In this document: positions 12,301 through 19,603 of the stretch, in pieces
Numbering within the stretch: position 1 is the stretch's first letter
Layout: the number at the start of each line of letters is the position of its first letter
Source of the DNA: Saccoglossus kowalevskii
Taxonomy: Eukaryota > Hemichordata > Enteropneusta > Harrimaniidae
Direction: 5' to 3'
Assembly (NCBI RefSeq): GCF_000003605.2
Contig: NW_003151255.1
Coordinates: forward strand, 602,528-622,605
Length of the DNA: 20,078 bases
Position numbers and translations under genes: made by a program
The notes under the pieces: model-generated
The model's input: the letters and a program-made list of their open reading frames with translations, nothing else
Databases searched by the model: none
Told to the model about the DNA's origin: nothing

Positions 12301-15300
12301 AAAACAGCTAAAAGCGTGCTCATTCATTATTTTGACCTTGTCAAACAACATTACTTTGAAATGAATCCATATTAAACCCGAATAGGATAATCTACGCATT
12401 GAACATGTGTCGCTTTTGTCATAGTATATATTTCTCATTCATTGCTTCGCAAAAATGTTAAGATGTATTAAGTCATGCAGCGTGAATTAGTAAAAGTATC
12501 ACCAACACAGATTTGGAGGAAAAACGTTGTTATTATTCTAAATGAAGTATTTCCAATATTACGCTCCCCTCACCAGGAAGAAAACTTTTCACGTGTTTTA
12601 TAGTCCAAATACAATACAATATCTATTGCTTACAGATCGGCTAGTTAGGTTTTAGGCATTTGAATCAGCGTTATTCAATCTGTACTTAGGTATCTAGTAC
12701 GAGTGTTCAACCAGTAGCGTTGATTATACTGACAAACATCGACAGGCCACTCATAGCGACGTATTCAACGCGTATAAAATACCTTGTTTACATGAAATTC
12801 GAACACGCGCTGATGGAACCATTTACATTTTGCTTTTATTTCCACGTAATAGATATTGTAATTTAATACACAAATAATATGAATATTTTCTTAGGAGGCA
12901 ATTGTCTACCATATTTTCGAAGCGTATAGTGGGTTGGAAACTTATTCGTACTGGATTGGTGCAAATGACTTAGAGCACGAAGACCAATTCATCTACAACG
13001 ACATTGATGAGACAGTAGTTGACACAGAATCAGACTTGTTTTACAGTGGTGAGCCTAGCAATTCAGGGGACAATGGACAACAGTGCCTACGTAAGTGACC
13101 AATTCAGTAATGTCAGTACGCAACTTTCATATTTTATATTACAATGTCAACAATCTTTTTTTGGAATATACACTATGAAGTCTAATACTGATGAAAATCT
13201 TCTGACTAACGACTTCGAAATCGTTTTTACAGTTCTGCTGAATGAGTTTGGATTTCGGATTGATGATTTTTGGTGTGATATTCCGCAACGATATATATGT
13301 ACACCTAATAACATCGTAGGTAAGGATATTTCCTATTTTATTACGTTAATTGTACTATACACATTGCTTTTATATTGTCACAAATATATTTATATAAAGC
13401 CCCACAATATTTGAACATTGCCCGTCACTTCTGAAGTATCTCACATATTTACTTCTCGAATAAGTTGAATTACAGACAAATGGAAGTGAAAAGCCAAAAT
13501 TCAGCAGTTTTTACGCCAAATTTGACATTATAAATTGTACTCTCGAAATTATGAATAACAAACACGTGAATGAGTCTATACAGGGTTTTTAATTCTGATT
13601 GCACATTATAAGTGCATGAGACGCAAACGTTTCGATTATTCAGAGACCACTTAAATAACTTGGAGTTGAATACAAATAGGTAATGATGCGTCAATTTCAA
13701 AGCTGAGATTGACAGTGTTCTGTCTATATGGTAACAGAATTTCTAATCATGCGTTTTTATTCAATCACTGAATATTTCTGATTATAGTATACATGAAATA
13801 AATGTCATCAAAACAACAACATATAACAATACAGGACATGTTGTTTACGCATATATTCGGTAGGAAACCCTTTACCACAATGGAGATCTGATCAACGCTG
13901 TGGTGGGGATTGGGAGGTGTACGACGGCCAGCTAGCCCAATGTAATCCTAACGGAGCGTATCCCTGTTGTTCACCTTATCAATGGTGTGGCATTACTGCG
14001 GAACATTGCGAGTGTCCTTCGTGTATTGATTACAGAATGGTTTATGGCGTGAACAGCACTATTGTGGACGGTACTTTTTAACATAGTAGTAGTAGTAGTA
14101 TTTATAAGTAGCGATTGTGATATTTTTCAGAGCAGTAGAAATAAAACATATAGTAGTCCACAATATATATATCAAAACTACCACTAATTAATTAAAATTA
14201 ATTAATAATCCAATAAAACTAACTAGGTGAAAGTAGTCAAAGTAGTCAGCGATCATATAGAATACATTTAACAATCTTATGATGAGAGGAGAGAAAATAC
14301 ACTCTCACACATGAGTCATAAATATATTAATTTAATAATCATGCAAAGAAAATGTGTCAGCACAAGACGTGCTCAAGTCAGGCAGATTATTTCAACTTTT
14401 CACTGTATTTTGGTTCAAATTGTGGCTTATTCAGTATTTCCTACCTTGTTGTACAATAACATCGTCTATCAATTTAAATTAGCTTAAACATTATTTATCG
14501 TTAGGATTTTGAGTTAATTTTATTAGAATATTGTGCTATAATTAATTATAATATATTCCAATTAATTAGTCATATTCAAACTGAAAATTCATTGTTCAGA
14601 CTTTAAACAAATTTCTTGTCAACGTAAATTTCTGAAATACAGAATGATGAATCATTCGATGCAAAAGGGTGACAATCTTTGAAAAATCTGCTCTATACGG
14701 GCATAACCTGAGAAAACCTGAGTTACATTTGTTTTACTTGGTTCTTATGCATCGAACACACAGGTACCCTTTCTAGCAAATGATTGGACAGATAGTCATA
14801 GCTTAAACCAACACCTGTATTTTCATTGGATTTTAGAGGTTTTGGTAATGACATCACCACTGACTAGAAGGATTCTTGGCTTTAGAACAAATATTAAGAA
14901 TTGAAATTATTTCATTTAGCAATTTCCTCTACTTATAGTTGTTAAATTTCTGGAATGCTATTCAGGGGGATATATATTTGTGTTTGGTACCATGAAAAGT
15001 CATACTGTTGCCATTATTAGTGGCAGGTTAGACATGATTTGTCACTAAATTGACTGGGCTTTAACCTAAACAATCTAATAATTATTTGTATATATGGATG
15101 AATCAGGGATGAATGCACAATAAATATAAACATTTAATTGAACGAGTACTGCTATATTTACTGCCAAAAATAATTTCATGACATATCATATCATTATTTT
15201 CAATTTTGAAATCAATTATTTAAACATGCTAAAATTACGGCAAGCTATTCGCATTCTCTGTTTAAGCGTTAGAACTTGATAGTAGTATTAGTAGAATTGT

Positions 15301-18300
15301 TGATTCGTTGGACAAGAACAACTAGAATAAATCACTCCAACAAAACAGTAATCTTACGTTATGGTTTTGAACACAACATGACGGTGAATGGTAAAATGAC
15401 GATACACTGAACATTGTGTTTTGTAGCCTCTTCAGATGATGGTTGTGGTGTTGGTGGAAATGGCGCTTTACATAATGGAACTTGTTTTCATCTCATCAAA
15501 GAGGTTCATAATTGGGATTATGCAAATTTGGCATGTGCCCGAGTAGGTGGACGACTTGCGACGATTAAAGACAGAGATACTCAGGTAATTCTGAAAACAA
15601 ATAAAGTGATGTATATTGTGAAAATATAAATATAAGTAAAAGGTCTAACATTTTTCTATCAATTTTACTCCGTAACTTCGGTCCAGCTATATGTAAACAA
15701 TGATTGACCGTCACATCTTCATTTCAAGTCAAATGCAGAATCCACTACGAATGCTTTATCGTAGTTTGTTTATAATATTACACGTTTATTTTAGTTTACT
15801 TTTTAATCTCGTCACACCTCAAATATATTGCATGATTTTTTTTACGGATTTTTACGGCAAAATGTCGTGCATGCCCCCGGCCGATAGAATGCAATTGAGT
15901 ACCTCTTCAATGAATGCTGACCCAAGTCGTTTTCCCACTATTTATACTAAGCAATTACACAGGAACATAGTCAGGAACAGGAACATAGTCAGTCGGGACC
16001 TTTGAAACACACATAATCAAAGCCTTCCCTGCTTATACACAGCGTTACAATTTGTTGATGAAACGTGATATCTTCTAAATAACGTATTGCGGAAGCAATA
16101 TGCTTTGTTGTCGGGAACGCAAGCGATAGTTCTCCATCAACGGTGCTGATGTGCGTTGTGTGATATCGAGCGACGTAAATTGCCTTATTTCTCGTTTATT
16201 GCGTGAATAATTTATCTAATCATTTGTCGCCAGCACACAACATTGCGGTAATGGGACACATTAAAGCTTTCACAAAAAAAGCTGCGTTCCTTGTTATTGA
16301 TTAAATAATTTACAGAACTAGAAGTAGATGGATTCGAAAATTATGATTGTCATTTGCTTTCAATAAATTCATTTAAATACTAGTTGTTTATCAGACGTCA
16401 AGCACTGCTGATTGGGAGTAGCGGAAGTTGGTGGTTTGGACTACATTATGACAGTGAAATGAATGGAATGGTGTACACAGACCAATCACCTGTTCAGAAT
16501 GAAGCCATGTTTACCAGCCAGATTCCCCAATCTGGTAATTGCACAGGTACGTATGGTATAGCGTCAATATTGCCAAGGATAGGGACCATATTTGTCCTAA
16601 AATGTCACACAAAAGGAATGTTTTATTGTTGGTAGCTATGGACGTTGCTTTGTTGCTAGGACCACGCCCATCTACCCATCTGTTTGCATACCTGTTCCTT
16701 TAATGGTTAGCTTGCAATAAGTCGAATATGTTTTGATTGAGGTCACGTGACCACCCTATCATTTTAAATATTTTGTACAATACGACACTCACACCATTCT
16801 ATACAGACAATATTCCAAAATATGTACACAACAAATATAAAATAAAACATTCAGTTAAATTAAAAGTTATATTTTTTTTAAATAACGTTCATGCGGATAT
16901 TTTAGATTTTTTTTTTCACCAATTTGAAGGCACAAACACTTTGGGCCAGAAGATATGGGAATTAGCTACATAATCTAATAGCGGCGATGCGTTTCTCGTG
17001 TCGCATCATAACTATACTAATCATACATATAGAAAATACAACTATATGCAGTATTTGAAATTCAAGCCACGTAACACATTTGCATATACATTTTGCACAA
17101 ATACAAACACATGATAATACACTACCCCGGCAAAACATTGATACAATCCACAATACAACAACCCATCTCGCATGTACATGTTCATCAACAACAACCAGAT
17201 ACGGGAACATCTACCTCATCAAAACATCAATAAAAAATACTAAATAAAATACTTAACCTTCATTTGAAATGCCGCTTGGCAAACGAACAATTCCATCAAA
17301 ACTTGCCTTCAGGCAACAGGAAAAATAACCGGAATTTCTGATTTAGAGCCAAAACCATTTTTTATAAAAAATAAAAAAGCTAAACGAACTCGAGAAAAAA
17401 TTGATTTATTTTTCACATGGTGAGAACATGATTTAAAAACATGTTTTGTAACCCTCTTTTAAACGCTAATATGGTTTTATCACTTGTTTCATTGTGGTGA
17501 GTGTGGTATATTTTCTGTTGGATACCTTCATTGAATTGCTGTTACTCGTGTTTAGTTTCAAGGACATTGAGATACGTTAAGTATCTTCCCTTACGTTAGC
17601 TCCATGACAACATATACTTTAAAGATACATAAAACAAATATTTTATAAAATATAAACTAGCAATTTTAGCATTAAAAGTAGCATGTATGTGCCATTATCG
17701 TCCGACCTTATGTTGTGTTATTCTTCTGTATACCGTCCCACAGCTTCACAACCCTATCAGTTTAACGCTGGTCATATATAGTTAATTATAATATTGTGTT
17801 TTCATCTATGTCATTTCAGTATTAGACTATGAATATAACTATTTCTGGAAACAGACCAGCTGCGCTGACAATAATTTCTTCATTTGCCAAGAAGGTATGT
17901 CACCACAAGAGCAATTTTTAAGCCAAGTTTCCCCAATTGATTATACACTGTTGTATTGAAACTATATTTTGAATATGGAAAAATATATATTTTGAAACAA
18001 CCTACGTCATATAGATAAGTATTCATAAGGTTGAGCAATGACGAGTAATGGTTTCTAGTCAATCATTCATGCAATGTTAAGGAGTATATATCATGTGTTT
18101 AACTTGTTATTTTAAATATGGAATTTGAATTGTTTATTAGGAAGATTCACAACGTAAATATACATTTGCGTTTAAAACATTGTTGTGCTATCATTATTTT
18201 ACGCTTTCGTCATATTTGCGAATTCCAAACATATTTTATCAATATCCTATGCATGAAAACGTTATTTTTATTTATGAGACACGGTCTGAAATTTAGTTGT

Positions 18301-19603
18301 GAGCCGATAGATCTGGTGAATTTATCGCAATAATGTACCTTGCTCCAGCCTTTGAATCGAGAGATTTGCCGAAGAGTTAACTGTTATCTGAATATTTACT
18401 TCCAGTTGATATAAGTCGCCACCATGATATAGTTTCTTCATTCATAATGAAATGCAAGTTAAGAATTTTATACAAACGAAGTGATGTAAATGTACACATA
18501 GCAATCAAAGTAGTTTAGACTTAAGTGTTGACAAAACGAGTTCACAATTCTAACGAGAAAAGATGAGTATCCTCAATGAAATCACTAAATTTTCTTAAAG
18601 TAATGAAATAATTGTAATTCGGTTACAGATATCGATGCTTCTACTGGATGTCCATACGGTAAGCAATTCGACACTAACAAAGACAATGTTACAAGACAAA
18701 GTTTGATCTAAACACGGCATTTACCTTAGATATTATATGATATTGTATTGTTAAGTTCTAAACAAACAATCAATGTTGCAAACGACCAACAGAAGTCAAT
18801 GTGTGATATTTTTGAATTGTAGGATGGGAAATGGCAGAAGACAACAAGTGTTATTTATATTTAGGAGACTCGTTTTCTTTGAACTTTTCAGATAGCTTTC
18901 AGCATTGTGAAATGTGAGTATAATATTGCTCTTCTAATGATACATTTCGACATAAATTTTGCAAGTGCAGACAGGCGATAATTTATTTTTCAATAGTCAC
19001 ATATCAGGTGACTCGTAGTTTTTTCGGAAACAATATCTGTACATCTACCTGTTTTTTTTGTGGGTCTAATTATCTAATCATATATATATATATATATACT
19101 ACTTTTCTACTAATAGGGCTGGGGCATTATTGGTTAACATAAGTACCGAACAAATAAACCAGTTTGTTGTTGATCTTATACAGAATTCATGTATTGGCTG
19201 TAGTGGTTATGCCTGGATCGGTAAGTGATATATAGTTCTTAAGAATTATAGAACATAGTTTCATAATAATGAAACGTCAAATATGTCGCTGGGTTATCTG
19301 AGGAAAGAAGCAAAAAACAATTACACTGTGTCTGACTCTGTTATACCTGATATGACATAATAACAACAAGTAAGAGATTCAAGTCACACATTTCACATGT
19401 CACCCGTGATATTCATCCATGTTGTATTTTATATTCCAGGTAATTTAGTTGATGATCCAAATGTCCAATTTGAAAACTGGGCGGTCGACAATATTACATT
19501 TACGGAGGAGTGTTCATCCATTGATATTACAGAAGGGGTTTGGTATACAATGAATTGTACAGAAACTCTTTCATTTGTGTGTTCTATGTCAGCCTTTATA
19601 TAG
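4759..19603 (+). CDS. Multi-exon gene for a secreted EGF-kringle-WSC-lectin-hevein-lectin-lectin protein
   Basis: This is the hand-spliced coding model: join 4759-4869, 7728-7890, 8376-8651, 10896-11186, 11302-11468, 12895-13090, 13233-13319, 13864-14070, 15427-15610, 16395-16546, 17820-17894, 18629-18658, 18823-18913, 19117-19220, 19440-19603. The sum is 2,298 nt, or 765 residues plus TAG. All introns are GT-AG and all phases agree; only the donor at 15611 is weak. Domain order by residue: signal peptide 1-21, RERR 26-29, EGF 50-84, kringle 98-181, WSC 191-277, CTLD1 288-424, hevein-like 442-484, CTLD2 506-634, CTLD3 644-759. No membrane segment or GPI-like tail is visible, so the product should be secreted. 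Several N-glycosylation sequons are present (N112, N188, N494, N516, N609, N667, N684, N729, N750). Kringle-WSC is known from Kremen, but I recognise no named family with this whole order. A glycan-binding or recognition role is inferred from the modules. Exon borders are predictions without transcript support. Confidence 0.85.
4870..7727 (+). other. Intron 1 (about 2.86 kb)
   Basis: It runs from the strong donor GTAAGT at 4870 to CAACAG ending at 7727. I see no convincing extra exon. A 45-nt candidate (4962-5006, phase 0 to 0) with a weak donor is discussed in the findings. Short open frames near 5402-5596 and 5917-6239 have no recognisable similarity. A 7-bp inverted repeat (ACATCAC/GTGATGT) lies at 6849-6869. 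Confidence 0.65.
7728..7890 (+). CDS. Exon 2: EGF-like module
   Basis: It encodes residues 38-91, entered in phase 0 and left in phase 1 (ATTG|GTAAGT). The six EGF cysteines are C50, C55, C61, C72, C74 and C84, with the typical ending C-L-C followed by a TGPNC element. Two additional cysteines, C39 and C65, make eight in all and could form a fourth disulfide. No calcium-binding EGF signature (D-X-D/N-E before the first cysteine) is seen. EGF modules are extracellular disulfide-stabilised spacers or protein-contact modules, and the specific partner is unknown. The acceptor has only a modest pyrimidine tract, so the exact left border is slightly less certain than the others. Confidence 0.82.
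7891..8375 (+). other. Intron 2 (485 nt)
   Basis: Phase-1 intron with donor GTAAGT and a clean acceptor, TTATTCTTTTTACAG. It holds T-rich runs and no coding signal that I can recognise. Confidence 0.75.
8376..8651 (+). CDS. Exon 3: complete kringle domain
   Basis: It encodes residues 92-183 with phase-1 introns on both sides. The six kringle cysteines are at 98, 120, 149, 160, 172 and 181. Family hallmarks are clear: YRG (107-109), NITENG then CQNW (120-123), PHAH, SCRNPD (148-153), LWCYTTDP (158-165) and YEYCD. Kringles are triple-loop disulfide modules that bind proteins, in some cases through lysine. The lysine-site acidic pair (D153, D155) and aromatic W159 are kept, while the position matching plasminogen kringle-4 Arg71 is Gln168 and the second Trp is Tyr169. 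N112-I-T is a glycosylation sequon. The direct continuation into a WSC domain recalls the Kremen ectodomain. Confidence 0.93.
9022..9047. repeat. Perfect 10-bp inverted repeat with 6-nt loop
   Basis: Arms TATCACAGAA (9022-9031) and TTCTGTGATA (9038-9047) are exact reverse complements around the loop GATATG. It lies inside intron 3. No miRNA-length stem or transposon terminus is evident, so its role is unknown. Confidence 0.75.
9326..9355. repeat. (TA)15 microsatellite
   Basis: A 30-bp perfect TA dinucleotide array, the longest simple repeat in the window. Its length is likely to vary between individuals. Confidence 0.92.
10209..10231. repeat. GTT-rich trinucleotide tract
   Basis: GTT units interrupted by one GCT, within intron 3. 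It is simple-sequence DNA with no coding support. Confidence 0.7.
10896..11186 (+). CDS. Exon 4: WSC domain
   Basis: It encodes residues 184-280 with phase-1 introns on both sides. The pattern matches WSC: YIGCY (191-195), FTPGKCVRHC (211-220), the central FASVR...CYC (227-240), DCSTPC (254-259), YLCGG (265-269) and the ending SVYYTG. Cysteines lie at 194, 198, 216, 220, 238, 240, 255, 259 and 267. C198 is an extra one beyond the usual eight and could be unpaired or pair with another module. WSC domains are known from yeast cell-wall sensors, polycystin-1 and Kremen, and are thought to bind carbohydrate. Only about nine residues separate it from the last kringle cysteine. N188-I-S is a sequon. 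Donor TAC|GTACGT. Confidence 0.93.
11302..11468 (+). CDS. Exon 5: first part of C-type lectin domain 1
   Basis: It encodes residues 281-336, entering in phase 1 and leaving in phase 0 (CTG|GTATGT). It carries the long-form N-terminal cysteines C288 and C303, then CLWF, TWMESEQDC (C320, first core cysteine) and GGHLTRVQD, the usual strand-helix-helix opening of a C-type lectin fold. The acceptor TTTTTATCATTTCATAG is good. It continues in exons 6 and 7. Confidence 0.92.
11469..12894 (+). other. Intron 5 (about 1.43 kb)
   Basis: Phase-0 intron interrupting CTLD1 after the second helix starts; the acceptor is ATTTTCTTAG. It is AT-rich, and I recognise no gene, RNA or mobile element in it. Confidence 0.72.
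12895..13090 (+). CDS. Exon 6: middle of C-type lectin domain 1
   Basis: It encodes residues 337-401, phase 0 to phase 1. It completes the second helix (EAIVYHIFEAY), then the WIG core motif as YWIGAND (355-361), and the long loop ending GEPSNSGDNGQQCL with core cysteine C400. EPS at 389-391 occupies the position of the EPN/QPD sugar-specificity motif, so part of the calcium/sugar site may persist. Donor CTAC|GTAAGT is strong. Confidence 0.92.
13233..13319 (+). CDS. Exon 7: end of C-type lectin domain 1
   Basis: It encodes residues 402-430, phase 1 to phase 1. It holds FRIDDFWCDIP with core cysteine C416 and the closing YIC (C424). IDD stands where many sugar-binding members have WND, keeping one acidic side chain. 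The 142-nt intron before it and the TTTTTACAG acceptor are clear. All core disulfide partners of CTLD1 (320-424, 400-416) and the long-form pair (288-303) are therefore present. Confidence 0.92.
13320..13863 (+). other. Intron 7 (544 nt)
   Basis: Phase-1 intron, donor GTAAGG. The acceptor is the TAG ending at 13863: using the nearer upstream ACAG (ending at 13834) would create an in-frame TAG right before the hevein-like module. No other content is recognised. Confidence 0.7.
13864..14070 (+). CDS. Exon 8: hevein-like (chitin-binding type 1-like) cysteine module
   Basis: It encodes residues 431-499, phase 1 to phase 1. The core runs RCGG (442-445), QCNPNG (456-461), PCCSPYQWCG (464-473), TAEHCEC (475-481) and C484, followed by IDYR. 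The order C, C, CC-S-x3-W-CG-x4-H-C-x-C-x2-C closely resembles hevein/WGA chitin-binding modules, including the adjacent cysteine pair, serine and aromatic residue next to CG that frame the sugar site. Eight cysteines are present (443, 457, 465, 466, 472, 479, 481, 484). Classical hevein domains are known mostly in plants and fungi, so binding of N-acetylglucosamine polymers is a reasonable inference here but not shown. N494-S-T is a sequon. The donor GACG|GTACTT is moderate. Confidence 0.85.
14085..14100. repeat. (AGT)5 trinucleotide repeat
   Basis: Five perfect AGT units immediately after the intron 8 donor. Simple sequence without coding role. Confidence 0.8.
14185..14204. repeat. AT-only palindrome
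   Basis: Arms TAATTAATT and AATTAATTA flank an AA centre. Such palindromes are frequent by chance in AT-rich DNA, so little weight is placed on it. Confidence 0.5.
15427..15610 (+). CDS. Exon 9: first part of C-type lectin domain 2 (3' border uncertain)
   Basis: It encodes residues 500-560 plus two bases. Entry is phase 1 after TTTTGTAG. It shows the long-form cysteines C506 and C519 (GTCFHLI), NWDYANLAC (C536) and GGRLATIKDRDTQ, a textbook C-type lectin start. The best donor, CAG|GTAATT at 15585, matches the phase-0 position used in CTLD1, but joining it to the next exon gives a stop nine codons later. Extending to AT|GTATAT at 15611 keeps the frame and gives a second helix of about the right length. 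The 15610 border is thus chosen for frame, not for donor strength. A missed small exon or a one-base sequence error are alternatives. The border at 15427 is firm. Confidence 0.72.
15611..16394 (+). other. Intron 9 (784 nt in this model)
   Basis: It ends GTTTATCAG at 16394. It contains an imperfect tandem of an 18-nt unit (15961-15996) and locally more CpG-containing DNA near 16060-16190. The 101-codon open frame at 15700-16005 has no recognisable similarity and is regarded as chance. Confidence 0.6.
15961..15992. repeat. Short direct repeat, 18-bp period
   Basis: The 14-mer AGGAACATAGTCAG occurs at 15961-15974 and again at 15979-15992, separated by GAAC. It lies in intron 9 and may be replication slippage or part of a decayed element. 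Confidence 0.8.
16395..16546 (+). CDS. Exon 10: middle of C-type lectin domain 2
   Basis: It encodes residues 561-611 and leaves in phase 1 (ACAG|GTACGT). It holds the WIG-type core as WWFGLHY (573-579), then a loop ending SGNC with core cysteine C610. There is no EPN or QPD motif, so this domain has probably lost calcium-dependent sugar binding. The proper frame requires a preceding exon ending in phase 2; no in-frame acceptor for a phase-0 entry exists between the upstream stop at 16381-16383 and the WW motif. The right border falls at the same lectin position as in CTLD1. Confidence 0.82.
16547..17819 (+). other. Intron 10 (about 1.27 kb)
   Basis: Phase-1 intron, donor GTACGT, acceptor CTATGTCATTTCAG. 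It has A- and T-rich runs and short open frames on both strands without similarity. Nothing else is recognised. Confidence 0.7.
17820..17894 (+). CDS. Exon 11: end of C-type lectin domain 2
   Basis: It encodes residues 612-636, phase 1 to phase 1, donor GAAG|GTATGT. It supplies YFWKQTSC (core cysteine C626) and FFIC (C634) closing the fold. The WND position reads FWKQ, without calcium ligands, consistent with the missing EPN motif upstream. CTLD2 cysteines pair as 506-519, 536-634 and 610-626 by family rule. Confidence 0.9.
17895..18628 (+). other. Intron 11 (734 nt)
   Basis: Phase-1 intron between CTLD2 and the linker exon, acceptor TTCGGTTACAG. It is AT-rich with no recognisable content. 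Confidence 0.7.
18629..18658 (+). CDS. Exon 12: 30-nt linker exon leading into C-type lectin domain 3
   Basis: It encodes residues 637-646 (acidic DIDAST, then GCPY). It is flanked by TTACAG and G|GTAAGC and is phase 1 on both sides. The CPYGW junction with the next exon is the standard start of long-form C-type lectin domains, with C644 pairing with C656, which strongly supports this small exon. Being symmetric, it could be skipped without a frameshift, at the cost of one lectin disulfide. Confidence 0.85.
18823..18913 (+). CDS. Exon 13: first part of C-type lectin domain 3
   Basis: It encodes residues 647-676, phase 1 to phase 2. It begins GWEMAEDNKCYLYLG (C656) and reaches the first core cysteine C675 in FQHCEM. 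The donor AAAT|GTGAGTA is good. N667-F-S is a sequon. Confidence 0.9.
19080..19098. repeat. (AT)n microsatellite
   Basis: About nine AT units in intron 13, ending 18 nt before exon 14. Length variation here could touch the branch-point/acceptor region. Confidence 0.85.
19117..19220 (+). CDS. Exon 14: middle of C-type lectin domain 3
   Basis: It encodes residues 677-711, phase 2 to phase 1. It shows AGALLVNIS, the amphipathic second helix INQFVVDLIQ and YAWIG (708-712), the core WIG motif. An added CIGC pair (702, 705) lies between helix and WIG and is not part of the canonical disulfides. N684-I-S is a sequon. Donor ATCG|GTAAGT is strong. Confidence 0.91.
19440..19603 (+). CDS. Exon 15: end of C-type lectin domain 3 and stop
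   Basis: It encodes residues 712-765 and TAG, entered in phase 1 after TTTTATATTCCAG. It contains ENWAVDN, core cysteines C736 (EEC), C751 (MNC) and C759 (FVC). EPN and WND are absent, so classical calcium-dependent sugar binding is unlikely. The protein stops six residues after C759, leaving no membrane anchor. N729-I-T and N750-C-T are sequons. A 69-codon open frame on the other strand is only a shadow of this exon. Confidence 0.92.

Larger units (their letters stand above)
14071..15426 (+). other. Intron 8 (about 1.36 kb)
   Basis: Phase-1 intron with a short (AGT)5 tract just inside its start, a 9-bp AT-only palindrome at 14185-14204, and otherwise AT-rich unique-looking DNA. The acceptor is TTGTGTTTTGTAG. 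I recognise no gene or RNA in it. Confidence 0.7.

Noticed and set aside
13835-13863. Alternative upstream acceptor (ACAG ending at 13834) for the hevein-like exon
   Set aside because: In the required phase it introduces TAG at the end of the extension, just before the module.
15700-16005. 101-codon open frame in intron 9
   Set aside because: It has no similarity, a low-complexity hydrophobic run from T-rich DNA and an 18-bp slippage repeat. It also does not supply a phase 0-to-2 exon for CTLD2.
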